NCBI RefSeq assembly: GCF_036226605.1
Contig: NZ_CP109000.1
Location: forward strand, 5,762,501-5,826,500
DNA length: 64,000 nucleotides
DNA from: Streptomyces sp. NBC_00704
Lineage (GTDB): Bacteria > Actinomycetota > Actinomycetes > Streptomycetales > Streptomycetaceae
Direction: 5' to 3'
Positions 8,951-17,095 of the stretch are shown here, in pieces. Position 1 is the stretch's first letter, and every line of letters begins with the position of its first letter. The notes beneath the pieces are model-generated. The model worked only from the letters and a program-made list of their open reading frames with translations. It had not been told where the DNA came from and searched no databases. The translations under genes were made by a program, and so were the position numbers.

Positions 8951-9541
8951 ATGGGAACCAAGACTGCTGACGAGACCGGCCCCGAGACCGCCGGGACCAC
9001 GACCGACGACGAGAAGGCCGCCGTCGTGGGCGCCACGGGCGAGGTGACCGAGGAGGCCCCGCACTCCGGGGAGGGCGCCGGCGAACCCGCCGCCGTGGAC
9101 GAACTCGCCGCCGGGAACGAGGCCGCCGTCACGGACGGCTCCGCCGGCGTCGGCCAGGGCGCGGGCGCCGTCGTCTCCGCCGTGCTCGGCTTCGTCTCGC
9201 TCACCGGCAGCTGGATCGGCACCCTCGCCGGGGCCCGCCAGACCCTCGTCGGCCAGTTGCAGACGTCCGCCTCCTCCGGCACGACCGTCGCCAAGCAGCT
9301 GGAGGCGATCTACGGCGACGCCTGGCAGGCCACCGCCCTGTGGGCCGGCCTCTTCGCCCTGGCCGCGCTGGTCACCGGCGTCGTCGTGCTGGCGCGCCCC
9401 GCCTTCAGCAGCCCGGCCCGTCCGCAGGCGGCCTGGATCAAGTCGGTCTCCTGGGCCGGCGTCGTCCTCGGCGTCGTCGGCCTGCTGCTGGCCGTCCTGA
9501 AGTACACCGACGCCCTGCTCGGCCTGCCCTCCGGCGGCTGA
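8951..9541 (+). CDS. hypothetical membrane protein with acidic N terminus
   Basis: 196-aa protein. Residues 1-65 are hydrophilic, acidic and Thr/Ala/Gly rich, probably disordered. Three hydrophobic segments follow at about 75-95, 125-147 and 168-187. No domain is recognised. The ATG at 8951 is preferred because codon use changes to a coherent acidic protein there and a TACGGT -10-like box (8936-8941) lies 9 nt upstream, suggesting leaderless translation. A strong nested hairpin follows at 9557-9607. Confidence 0.72.
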   Translation: MGTKTADETGPETAGTTTDDEKAAVVGATGEVTEEAPHSGEGAGEPAAVDELAAGNEAAVTDGSAGVGQGAGAVVSAVLGFVSLTGSWIGTLAGARQTLVGQLQTSASSGTTVAKQLEAIYGDAWQATALWAGLFALAALVTGVVVLARPAFSSPARPQAAWIKSVSWAGVVLGVVGLLLAVLKYTDALLGLPSGG

Positions 9542-9556
9542 GTCCGCGCACGTCAC

Positions 9557-9607
9557 GAGGGGCCTCAGACCCGCCGTAAGCACCTTACGGCCGGCCTGAG
9601 GCCCCTC
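9557..9607 (+). terminator. nested double-stem terminator
   Basis: Outer perfect 12-bp stem (GAGGGGCCTCAG at 9557-9568 pairing with 9596-9607) enclosing an inner perfect 7-bp stem (CCGTAAG 9574-9580 with 9584-9590) that closes a 3-nt loop. It begins 16 bp after the preceding stop codon and is a strong bidirectional structure. Confidence 0.8.
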
Positions 9608-9737
9608 CGGCGCGTCTAAGGCCCCCGCCCGCCGCCGAAGATGCGGCACTCTCCCGATGTGGCGCACCCCCCTGGCAGACGACAGTGAAGGCATCGCAGC
9701 AAGCGAAGCCCGACACCGACCTCTCAGGGGACACACC

Positions 9738-9944
9738 ATGTACGAGCTCGAACTCCACCAGGCCCGCTCCACCGAACTGCGCCGCCGGGCCGCCGAGGAG
9801 CGACTGGCCCACGAGGCCGTCCGCGGCGCCCGCGCCGCCCGCCGCGAAGCCACCGCACGCGCCGCCGAGCGCTCCGAGGGCGAAGCCGAGAGCGAACCGC
9901 ATACCCGCCGCCCGCGCCGGTTCGGCTTCCCCCGGCCGGCGTGA
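9738..9944 (+). CDS. small basic/acidic helical protein, hypothetical
   Basis: 68-aa protein made almost entirely of charged residues and Ala. It has a predicted long amphipathic helix from about 3 to 45 (repeated Arg-Arg, Glu-Arg and Ala runs) and a basic tail with RRPRRFGFPRP. No known domain is recognised. The ATG at 9738 was chosen because charged coding sequence begins here; upstream frames are poor. Such short Arg/Ala/Glu-rich proteins are common in Streptomyces and mostly uncharacterised. Two hairpins separate it from the LuxR-type gene. Confidence 0.6.
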   Translation: MYELELHQARSTELRRRAAEERLAHEAVRGARAARREATARAAERSEGEAESEPHTRRPRRFGFPRPA

Positions 9945-9959
9945 GCACCGCCACCGGGC

Positions 9960-10026
9960 GGGGCGGCCGCACGGGGGTCGGCCGCCCCGCGGACGAGGGC
10001 CCGGCGATATCCGCTGGGCCCTCGTC
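9960..10026 (+). terminator. two consecutive hairpins between the small gene and the LuxR-type gene
   Basis: Hairpin 1: GGGGCGGCC (9960-9968) pairs with 9980-9988. Hairpin 2: GACGAGGGCCC (9992-10002) pairs perfectly with 10016-10026. They lie in the only gap before the LuxR-type regulator and argue that the regulator begins after them (ATG 10040), not at the overlapping GTG 9941. Confidence 0.6.
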
Positions 10027-10039
10027 GTCTGCGCGTGCC

Positions 10040-13000
10040 ATGCTCGCCCCCGTGGAGACCAGGTCAGTCAGCCCCGTCTTCGTCGGCCGCGCCGACGAAC
10101 TGGACACCCTGAACGAGGCGCTCACCCGCGCCGCGACGGGAGAACCGCAGGCGCTGCTCATCGGCGGCGAGGCCGGCGTCGGAAAGACCCGGCTGGTCGA
10201 GGAGTTCGCCACGGCCGCCGGCCGCCGGGGGGCCGTCGTCGCCCTCGGCGGCTGCGTCGAGATCGGCGCCGACGGACTGCCCTTCGCCCCGTTCTCCACC
10301 GCCCTGCGCGCCCTGCGCCGCACCCTGCCGGACGAACTGGCCGCCTGCGCCGCCGGCCAGGAGGAGGAACTCGCCCGGCTCCTGCCGGAGTTGGGGCCGA
10401 ACCGGACCGGACGCCACGACGAGGAGGGCATGGCCCGCCTCTTCGAACTCACCGCCCGCGTCCTGGAACGCGTCGCCGCGAAGCACACCGTCGTCCTCGT
10501 CCTGGAGGACCTGCACTGGGCCGACGCCTCCACCCGCCACCTCCTGTCCTACCTGCTGCGCACCCTGCGCACCGGCCGCCTCGTCGTCCTCGCCACCTAC
10601 CGCGCCGACGACATCCACCGCCGCCACCCGCTGCGCCCCCTGCTCGCCGAACTCGACCGGCTGCGCACCGTCCGCCGCCTGGAACTGGCCCGCCTCACCC
10701 GCGACGAGGTCTGCCGCCAGATCGCCGGCATCCTCGCCCGCGAACCCGACCCCGCCCAGGTCGACGACATCTTCGAACGCTCCGACGGCAACGCCTTCTT
10801 CGTCGAGGAACTCGCCGTCGCCGCCCACGAGGGCTGCCGCACCGGCCTCACCGACTCCCTGCGCGACCTGCTCCTCGTCCGCGTCGAGGCGCTGCCCGAG
10901 AGCGCCCAGCACGTCGCCCGGATCGTGGCCGAGGGCGGCTCCACCGTCGAGTACCGGCTGCTCGACGCCGTCGCCCGGCTCGCCGAGGACGACCTCATCG
11001 ACGCGCTGCGCGCCGCCGTCAACGCCAACCTCCTGCTCGCCACCCCCGACGGCGACGGCTACCGCTTCCGCCACTCCCTGGTCCGCGAGGCCGTCAGCGA
11101 CGACCTCCTGCCCGGCGAGCGCGCCCGCCTCAACCGCCGCTACGCCGAAGCCCTCCAGGCCGACCCGGCACTCGTCCCCGCCGACGAGCGCGTCATGCGG
11201 CTGGCCAGCTACTGGTACCACGCCCACGACCCGGCCAAGGCCCTGCCCGCCGTCCTCGACGCCTCCGTCGAGGCCCGCTCCCGGCGCGCCTACAGCGAAC
11301 AACTGCGGCTTCTGGAACGGGCGATGGAACTGTGGGAGTCCGCCCCGCAGGAGGTGCGGGCCGCGCTGCGCGCCGTCGACCACACCGAGGCCTACCCCCG
11401 CCCACTGCCCGAGAGGTGTGGAGGGACCCCCGGCGGCCGCGACCCCGCCGCCACCCCGCTGCGCTATCTCGACCTCATGGCCGAGGCCGCCGTCGCGGGC
11501 CGCTACTGCGGGGAGCGCGAACGCGCCCTGAAGATCGCCAAGCGGGCGCTGCGGCTGCTGGAGGACGAGGACGACCCCCTGCGCGCCGCCTGGTTCTGGA
11601 TGCAGCGCTCCCGGCTCGCGCGCGCCCTCGGCCGCGGCAGCGGCCGCGAGGAACTGGCCACCGCTCAGGAGCTGTTGGGCGGGCTGCCGCCCAGCGCGGT
11701 GCACGCCGAGGTGCTCGCCCACCTGGCCCACTGGTCCACGATCCACGCCCCCGGCCCCGAGGCCTACCAGGCGGCCGAGCGCGCCGTGGAGTACGCCCGC
11801 ATGATCGGCTCCCGCGAGACCGAGCTGGACGCCCGCCAGATCCTGGGCGTCCTCAAGGTCCACGCCGGCCACATCGAGGCCGGACTCGCGGAGCTGCACG
11901 AGGTCAGGGAGCGGGCCCTCGCCGAGGACGCCCCCGCCGTCGCCCTCAACGCCTACGTCAACCTGCCCTCCGAACTGGAGGCGGTCGGCCGCTCGCGCGA
12001 GGCCGTCCCGATGCTGGAGAAGGGCCTCGACTTCGCGCGGCGGCACGGACCGCCCGACACCGAGGCCTGGGTGTGGGGCAACCTCGCCGAATCCCTCTTC
12101 TCCCTGGGCCGCTGGGACGAGGCGGACCGCGCGTGCGCCGCCGCCGGCCGGGTCGGCCAGGGCGTGGCGGTCCGCGGGGTGCACGCCATCCTCCGCGCCG
12201 AACTCGCCCTCGCGCGCGGCGACCTCGCCGAGGCCGCGCGCCGGCTCGACGCGGGGCGCGACTACTTCGGCTCCCAGGAGCGCGCCCCGCAGCACCACCT
12301 GCCCCTCACCCGCCTCGTCGTCCAACTGGCCGCGGCCCGGGGCCGCCCGCTGGACGCCCGCGCCCACGTCGTCCCCGTCCTCGACCGCGGCTTCCCGCCC
12401 GGCACCCAGCGCGACGCCTGGCCCCTGCTGCTCGCCGCCGCGGCCGCCGAGGGCGACGCCCGCGCGCTGCCCGCCGCCGACGCCGGCCGCGACGGCCTCC
12501 TGGCCCGGATCCGCGACGCCGCCAAGAAGCTCGTCACGATCGCGCCGGTCTGGCAGGCCCACGAACACTGGGTGCGCGCCGAGGTCCTGCGCGCCGAGGG
12601 CGGCGCCGGCCCCGACGACTGGTGCGAGGCCGTCACCGCCTTCGAACGCCTGGAACGCCCCTACGACCTCGCCCGCACCCGGCTCCGGCTGGCCGAGGCC
12701 CTGCTCTCCACCGGCGACGCCGCCGAACGCGACCGGGCCGCCGAGCTGCTGCGCCTCGTCCACGCGGTCGCCGCCCACCTCGACGCCCGTCCCCTCGCCG
12801 ACGCCGCCGCCCTGCTCGGCCGGCGCGCCCGCCTGGGCCCGGCGCCCGTCGCGGACCGCGCCGCCGCCCCGGCCGCTCCCGTCGACCCGCTGACGGCCCT
12901 CGGCCTGACCAGCCGGGAACGGGACGTCCTGCGGCTGGTGTCCGAGGGCCGCACCAACCGCCAGATCGCCGAGGAGCTGTTCATCTCGCCGAAGACGGCG

Positions 13001-13123
13001 AGCGTCCACGTCTCGAACATCTTGTCCAAGCTCGACGTCTCGGGCCGGGGCGAGGCGGCGGCGCTGGCCCACCGGCAGGGGCTGTTCCCGCCGAACGCCG
13101 AAGACCGGGTGGCCGCGCGATAA
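10040..13123 (+). CDS. LuxR-family ATP-binding transcriptional regulator (LAL/MalT-like)
   Basis: Very large regulator (1027 aa from ATG 10040). A STAND-type NTPase core follows FVGRADEL, with Walker A GGEAGVGKTRL at about residues 42-52 and Walker B-like VLVLEDLHWAD at about 152-162. A long helical, TPR-like middle region follows, and a LuxR helix-turn-helix lies at about 956-1015 (LTSRERDVLRLVSEG through SVHVSNILSKL). Such LAL proteins usually activate transcription in response to an effector bound by the helical region. An in-frame GTG at 9941 would add 33 low-complexity residues crossing two hairpins; I prefer 10040. Its target is unknown. An extra segment around residues 455-468 carries a GGAGGGACCCCCG repeat at 11420-11432. 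Confidence 0.88.
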   Translation: MLAPVETRSVSPVFVGRADELDTLNEALTRAATGEPQALLIGGEAGVGKTRLVEEFATAAGRRGAVVALGGCVEIGADGLPFAPFSTALRALRRTLPDELAACAAGQEEELARLLPELGPNRTGRHDEEGMARLFELTARVLERVAAKHTVVLVLEDLHWADASTRHLLSYLLRTLRTGRLVVLATYRADDIHRRHPLRPLLAELDRLRTVRRLELARLTRDEVCRQIAGILAREPDPAQVDDIFERSDGNAFFVEELAVAAHEGCRTGLTDSLRDLLLVRVEALPESAQHVARIVAEGGSTVEYRLLDAVARLAEDDLIDALRAAVNANLLLATPDGDGYRFRHSLVREAVSDDLLPGERARLNRRYAEALQADPALVPADERVMRLASYWYHAHDPAKALPAVLDASVEARSRRAYSEQLRLLERAMELWESAPQEVRAALRAVDHTEAYPRPLPERCGGTPGGRDPAATPLRYLDLMAEAAVAGRYCGERERALKIAKRALRLLEDEDDPLRAAWFWMQRSRLARALGRGSGREELATAQELLGGLPPSAVHAEVLAHLAHWSTIHAPGPEAYQAAERAVEYARMIGSRETELDARQILGVLKVHAGHIEAGLAELHEVRERALAEDAPAVALNAYVNLPSELEAVGRSREAVPMLEKGLDFARRHGPPDTEAWVWGNLAESLFSLGRWDEADRACAAAGRVGQGVAVRGVHAILRAELALARGDLAEAARRLDAGRDYFGSQERAPQHHLPLTRLVVQLAAARGRPLDARAHVVPVLDRGFPPGTQRDAWPLLLAAAAAEGDARALPAADAGRDGLLARIRDAAKKLVTIAPVWQAHEHWVRAEVLRAEGGAGPDDWCEAVTAFERLERPYDLARTRLRLAEALLSTGDAAERDRAAELLRLVHAVAAHLDARPLADAAALLGRRARLGPAPVADRAAAPAAPVDPLTALGLTSRERDVLRLVSEGRTNRQIAEELFISPKTASVHVSNILSKLDVSGRGEAAALAHRQGLFPPNAEDRVAAR

Positions 13124-13162
13124 TGGGCTCGGGCCGCTGACCAGGCACGCCGGAGGAGGACA

Positions 13163-13447
13163 ATGTTCAGCCCCTTCGAGGAACTCTTCGCGCCCGGCCG
13201 CAAGCACACCCGCGACGAGCAGAACCGGCTGGAGCTGACCCGCGAGGACGTCGGCGACGCCGACCCCGGGCACGGACCGATAGACCTCGCCTCCGGAAAG
13301 GTCGTGGTCCGGGCCGCCGAGACCGACCCGATCGAGACCGACACGATCGAGGCGGAGCCGGGAGAGGGGCGGGGCGAGGAGCCCGCGGGGGACGGGCCGG
13401 TCCGCGGGGGACCGGACCGGGCGGACCCCGCGGCCGGGGACGGGTGA
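13163..13447 (+). CDS. DUF6191-like small protein
   Basis: 94-aa soluble protein starting MFSPFEELFAPGRKH, followed by LELTREDV, GPIDLASGKVVVR and then a variable acidic Glu/Asp/Pro/Gly tail. The N-terminal half matches, from memory, a short actinobacterial family of unknown function (DUF6191). GGAGGAGG at 13151-13158 gives a strong ribosome-binding site before the ATG at 13163. The last codons run into a 22-bp tandem repeat, so the extreme C terminus may vary between strains. Confidence 0.78.
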   Translation: MFSPFEELFAPGRKHTRDEQNRLELTREDVGDADPGHGPIDLASGKVVVRAAETDPIETDTIEAEPGEGRGEEPAGDGPVRGGPDRADPAAGDG

Positions 13448-13541
13448 CGGCGCGGCCGGGGACGGGTGACGGCGCGGGCGGGGACGGGTGATGGCGCGGG
13501 CGGGGACGGGTGATGGCGCGGCCGGGGGCGGGTGACGGCGC
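13429..13541. repeat. 22-bp tandem repeat, about 4.6 copies
   Basis: Unit CGGGTGACGGCGCGGCCGGG plus GA, period 22. Copies start at 13441, 13463, 13485 and 13507, with a partial copy at 13529 and a partial unit before 13441. Differences are C/T at the eighth base (GTGACGG versus GTGATGG) and GCC/GGC. It fills the gap between the convergent ends of the DUF6191-like gene (stop inside the first unit) and the sugar-dehydrogenase gene. Confidence 0.9.
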
Positions 13542-14729
13542 TCAGCTCACCCGCAGCTCCAGGATCCGGTCGTCCCCCGGCTTCGGGCCGCCGCGGCCGT
13601 CCGTGTTGCTGGTCGTGACCCACAGCCGGTCCCCGCCCGCCGACACCACCGTGCGCAGCCGGCCGTACTCGCCCGCCAGGAAGGCCTGCGGCGCCGCCGA
13701 GGCGGCCGTCCCGCGAAGGGGGACGCGCCACAGGCGCTGTCCCTTGAGACCGGCCATCCAGATCGACCCCCGGGCGTAGGCGATGCCGCTGGGGGAGGCG
13801 TCGTCGGTGTGCCACTGGGCTATCGGGTCGCGGAACTTCGCGTCCGCGCCGCCGCCCCCGGCGCTCCTGCCCTCCGCGACCGGCCAGCCGTAGTCGGCGC
13901 CCGGCGCGATCGCGTTCAGCTCGTCCCACGTGTCCTGGCCGAACTCCGAGGCGAACAGCCGCTGCTCGGCGTCCCAGGCCAGGCCCTGCACATTGCGGTG
14001 GCCGTAGGAGTACACCGGTGAGCCGGGGAAGGGGTCGCCGGGAGCCGGTTCGCCCTCCGGGGTCAGCCGCAGGATCTTGCCGCCCAGGGACTTGGGGTCC
14101 TGGGCCAGCCCGCGGTCGCCGTTCTCGCCGGTGCCGGCGTACAGCATCCCGTCGGGACCGAAGGCGATCCGGCCACCGTTGTGGATCATGCCCTTGGGTA
14201 TGCCCTTGAAGATCGTGTCGGGCGCCCCCAGCTGGTCCCCGGCCGGCCGCTTCGCGTCGTAGAGCATACGGACGACGCGGTTGTCCGACGCCGTGGTGAC
14301 GTACGCGTAGACCATGCGGTCCGAGGCGTAGCGGGGAGACAGCGCGAGGCCCAGCAGGCCGCCCTCGCCGGCCGCGGAGACGCCGGGCACCTCGCCGAGC
14401 CGCGTCTTCGCGCCCGTCTTCTCGTCGACCCGTGTGATCGTCCCCTCGTCGCGCGAGGCGACCAGCAGGCCGCCCTCCGGAAGGGGGGCCAGCCCCCAGG
14501 GACTGTTCAGACCCTCAGCGACCGTGCGCACCACCGTGACCGTGCCCTTCGCGGGCGGGGTCCGTACCGCCGACGGGGAGGCCGCCGGCGCGGACGCGCC
14601 GCCCGGTGAGGGGCTGGCGGAGGCGCGCGGCGACGGCCCGGCGCCCGGGGAGCAGCCGGCCGTCGCCAGCAGGGCGCCCCCGGCCAGCACGGCCAACACG
14701 GCGGACACAGCTCGACGTTCCACGATCAC
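13542..14729 (-). CDS. PQQ-type glucose/sorbosone dehydrogenase family lipoprotein
   Basis: 395-aa exported beta-propeller protein of the GSDH family, likely oxidising sugars or sugar acids at the cell surface. The N terminus is a lipoprotein signal: hydrophobic residues 9-24 and a lipobox ending AGC, with the modified Cys at 26. A Ser/Pro/Ala-rich linker follows, then the propeller beginning near LNSPWGLAPLPEGGLLV. It also has the family signatures GEGGLLGLALSP, MIHNGGRIAFGPDG, YAGTGENGD and YGHRNVQGLAWD. The GTG start at 14729 has AAGGGA upstream. It is convergent with the DUF6191-like gene. Its redox cofactor and substrate cannot be told from sequence. Confidence 0.88.
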   Translation of the reverse strand: MIVERRAVSAVLAVLAGGALLATAGCSPGAGPSPRASASPSPGGASAPAASPSAVRTPPAKGTVTVVRTVAEGLNSPWGLAPLPEGGLLVASRDEGTITRVDEKTGAKTRLGEVPGVSAAGEGGLLGLALSPRYASDRMVYAYVTTASDNRVVRMLYDAKRPAGDQLGAPDTIFKGIPKGMIHNGGRIAFGPDGMLYAGTGENGDRGLAQDPKSLGGKILRLTPEGEPAPGDPFPGSPVYSYGHRNVQGLAWDAEQRLFASEFGQDTWDELNAIAPGADYGWPVAEGRSAGGGGADAKFRDPIAQWHTDDASPSGIAYARGSIWMAGLKGQRLWRVPLRGTAASAAPQAFLAGEYGRLRTVVSAGGDRLWVTTSNTDGRGGPKPGDDRILELRVS

Positions 14730-14842
14730 GGTCCCTTCGGCACGGCGGTTCCTTCGGCGGGTCCATTCGTCCTACGCCCAGTCCTACGCAGCGCACGTCT
14801 CCAGGGTTCCCGATCTGCGCCGGCACCACCCCCGAGGGGCAC

Positions 14843-15838
14843 TCATTCCCACGATCCCAGCGCCGCCGGCAGCTTCGCCACCTCCGCCAGGTCCTGCGGC
14901 GTCAGACGCAGCCCGGCCGCCGCCGCGTTCTCCGCCACCCAGCGTTCCTGCTTGGCGCCCGGCACGGGGACCACGTGCCGGCCGCGCGACAGCACCCAGG
15001 CCAGCGCCACCTGCGCCGCCGTCACCCCCTCGCCGTGCCGGGCGGCGATCCGGCGCAGACCGGCCACGATCGGCTGGTTCGCGGCCATCATCTCGGCGGT
15101 GAACCGCGGATGCCGGGCCCGCAGGTCGTCCGGCTCGAAGCCCCGGCCGGGCTTCAGCGTGCCGGTGAGAAAGCCGTTGCCGAGCGGCATCGCCGCCAGG
15201 AAGCCGACGCCGCGCGCCTCGCACCACGGCAGCAGCGCCTCCAGCGCCTCGGGCGACCACACCGACAGCTCCGCCTCCACCGCGGCCACCGGGAAGACCT
15301 GCTGGACCCGCCCCAGCTGCCGAATCGTTCCGTCGTACAGACCGCCCGACCGGCGGCCGCCGCGCGCCCCCACCGCGCACCACCCCAGCGCCCGCACCTT
15401 GCCCACCCGTACCAGCTCCGCCATCGCGCCCCAGGTCTCCTCGACCGGGATCTCGGGGTCGGCACGGTGCAACTGGTAGAGGTCGATGACGTCCGTCTGA
15501 AGGCGCCGCAGGGACGCGTCGCAGGCCCGTCTCACGTATCCGGGGCGGCCGTTGGCGACGATGTGCTGCTCACCGACGAGCAGCCCCACCTTCGTCGACA
15601 CGAACGCGTCCGCCCGCCGCTCCTTCAACGCCCGCCCCAGCAACAGCTCGTTGGTGAACGGCCCGTACATGTCCGCGGTGTCCAGCAGGGACGAACCCGC
15701 GTCCAGCGCCCGGTGCACCGCCCTCAGCGACTCGTCACCGCGCTGCCGCGACCCGCTGTACGCCCAGCTCATCGGCATGCACCCGAGGCCCACGGCCCCC
15801 ACCTCGAGCGCCCCCGCGCCGATCGTCCTGCGCTCCAC
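14843..15838 (-). CDS. aldo/keto reductase
   Basis: 331-aa NADPH-dependent oxidoreductase with the TIM-barrel AKR fold. The catalytic tetrad is visible: Asp and Tyr in LLDTADMYGP, Lys in FVSTKVGL and His in LYQLHRADP. The C-terminal coenzyme motif is around VPVPGAKQERWV. The GTG at 15838 was chosen because GAGGGAGGG lies 10 nt upstream and the family's N-terminal TIGAG(L)EVGAVGLG follows directly. The reading frame stays open upstream, but that sequence overlaps the divergent gene and is not coding. Physiological substrate unknown. Confidence 0.9.
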   Translation of the reverse strand: MERRTIGAGALEVGAVGLGCMPMSWAYSGSRQRGDESLRAVHRALDAGSSLLDTADMYGPFTNELLLGRALKERRADAFVSTKVGLLVGEQHIVANGRPGYVRRACDASLRRLQTDVIDLYQLHRADPEIPVEETWGAMAELVRVGKVRALGWCAVGARGGRRSGGLYDGTIRQLGRVQQVFPVAAVEAELSVWSPEALEALLPWCEARGVGFLAAMPLGNGFLTGTLKPGRGFEPDDLRARHPRFTAEMMAANQPIVAGLRRIAARHGEGVTAAQVALAWVLSRGRHVVPVPGAKQERWVAENAAAAGLRLTPQDLAEVAKLPAALGSWE

Positions 15839-15913
15839 CTGCTCGTGACCCTCCCTCGCCGGACCCCCCAACCTAACCGCTGGGCCGGCACACCCCTGAC
15901 ATAGCCTCCTGGC

Positions 15914-16891
15914 ATGACCGCTGACCTGGCACGCGACGTATGGCTGCCCATCCCGCCCGACGAGATCGACGGGCTCCCCGAGGGGCTCGACTACCTCTTC
16001 TGGGACGGCGGGGAGAGCGGCGACCAGCCCTACCCCGGTGACCCCGCGCGCTGCGTCGTCTACGTGGTGCCGTACATGAAGCGGCAGCCCGTGAAGGTAC
16101 GTCCGCTGCGGGAGATGAGCCGCCTCCAGGTCGTGCAGACCCTCACCGCCGGCGTCGACGACATCACCGCGCGCCTGGCGGACCTCGTGCCCGGGGTGCG
16201 GCTGTGCAACGCGCGCGGGGTGCACGAGGCCAGCACCGCGGAACTGGCGCTCACCCTCACCCTGGCCGCCCTGCGCGGCATCCCCGGGTTCGTGCGCGCG
16301 CAGGACGAGGGGCGCTGGCAGGGCGCGTTCCATCCCGCGCTCGCCGACAAGAACGTCCTCGTCGTCGGGTACGGCTCCATCGGCGCCGCCATCGAGGACC
16401 GGCTCGTGCCGTTCGAGGTGGCGCGGGTGGCGCGCGTCGCGCGCTCCTGGCGCACGACGGCGCGCGGCCCCGTGCACCCGATCGCCGAACTGCCCGCCCT
16501 GCTCCCCGAGGCGGACGTGGTGATCCTCTCGACGCCGCTGGACGACAGCACGCGCGGCCTGGTCGACGCCGGCTTCCTGGCCCGGATGAAGGACGGCGCG
16601 CTGCTGGTCAACGTGGCCCGCGGAGGGGTCGTCGACACGCAGGCGCTGCTCGCCGAACTCCGACGGGGCCGCCTCACCGCCGCCCTGGACGTCACCGACC
16701 CCGAACCCCTGCCCCCGGGCCACCCGTTGTGGACCGCGCCGGGCGTCCTCATCAGCCCCCACGTCGGCGGACCCACCTCGGCCTTCCGTCCCCGCGCCGA
16801 GCGCCTGCTGGCGGACCAGTTGACCCGCTTCGTGAACCGTGAACCGCTGCGCAACGTGATCGTGACGACGGGCACGGACGACGGATCCTGA
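15914..16891 (+). CDS. D-isomer-specific 2-hydroxyacid dehydrogenase
   Basis: 325-aa NAD(P)-dependent dehydrogenase. The Rossmann signature VLVVGYGSIGAAI starts near residue 150. The catalytic Arg is in VNVARGGVVD, the Glu in DPEPLPPGHPLW and the His in LISPHVGGPT. This is the usual phosphoglycerate/hydroxypyruvate/2-ketoacid reductase layout, but without the extra ACT domain of SerA. The ATG at 15914 has no Shine-Dalgarno; TAGCCT (15902-15907) ends 6 nt upstream, consistent with a leaderless message. It is divergent from the aldo/keto reductase with a 75-bp shared promoter gap. Confidence 0.9.
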   Translation: MTADLARDVWLPIPPDEIDGLPEGLDYLFWDGGESGDQPYPGDPARCVVYVVPYMKRQPVKVRPLREMSRLQVVQTLTAGVDDITARLADLVPGVRLCNARGVHEASTAELALTLTLAALRGIPGFVRAQDEGRWQGAFHPALADKNVLVVGYGSIGAAIEDRLVPFEVARVARVARSWRTTARGPVHPIAELPALLPEADVVILSTPLDDSTRGLVDAGFLARMKDGALLVNVARGGVVDTQALLAELRRGRLTAALDVTDPEPLPPGHPLWTAPGVLISPHVGGPTSAFRPRAERLLADQLTRFVNREPLRNVIVTTGTDDGS

Positions 16892-17005
16892 CGGCGCCGG
16901 GGAACTCCGCCGCCCCTGCACGGGCACGCTCCGCAGTCCTGCGGACGCGTTCTGTACCTCATCCGGGCGCATATGCCGATGATCGTCACGCAGCGTAGAG
17001 GAACT

Positions 17006-17095
17006 ATGTCCCTGAGTGACGAGACTGGTGTATCGTCCCGACAGGGGCTGCGCCGCGCAGGATCGGCGTCAGGGATGGACATTTCAGACTTGTGA
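17006..17095 (+). CDS. 29-aa upstream ORF coupled to cdgE
   Basis: Short ORF with a GAGGAA ribosome-binding site at 16998-17003 and ATG at 17006. It ends at TGA 17093-17095, which overlaps the GTG start of cdgE (GTGA at 17092-17095). The peptide is hydrophilic (starts MSLSDETG, ends MDISDL). The arrangement suggests that ribosomes translating it reinitiate at cdgE, which otherwise has no close Shine-Dalgarno. It is shorter than normal gene-calling limits and has no recognised homologue. Confidence 0.45.
   Translation: MSLSDETGVSSRQGLRRAGSASGMDISDL

Noticed and set aside
9941..10039. Upstream GTG start for the LuxR-type regulator
   Set aside because: It would make the protein begin with low-complexity residues translated across two strong hairpins and overlap the small gene; ATG 10040 directly precedes the conserved FVGR domain start.
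10064..13273. Long minus-strand open frames (for example opposite the LuxR-type gene and opposite cdgE)
   Set aside because: They mirror real genes with strong third-position GC bias, have low-complexity composition and lack motifs and ribosome-binding sites.
15839..16972. N-terminal extension of the aldo/keto reductase to about 700 residues
   Set aside because: The extension is the antisense of the hydroxyacid dehydrogenase gene and is not similar to any known protein; GTG 15838 has a strong Shine-Dalgarno.
17015..17026. BldD-like box AGTGACGAGACT before cdgE
   Set aside because: The left half fits the BldD consensus as I recall it, but the right half does not. CdgE is a reported BldD target in other species, yet the site cannot be claimed here.
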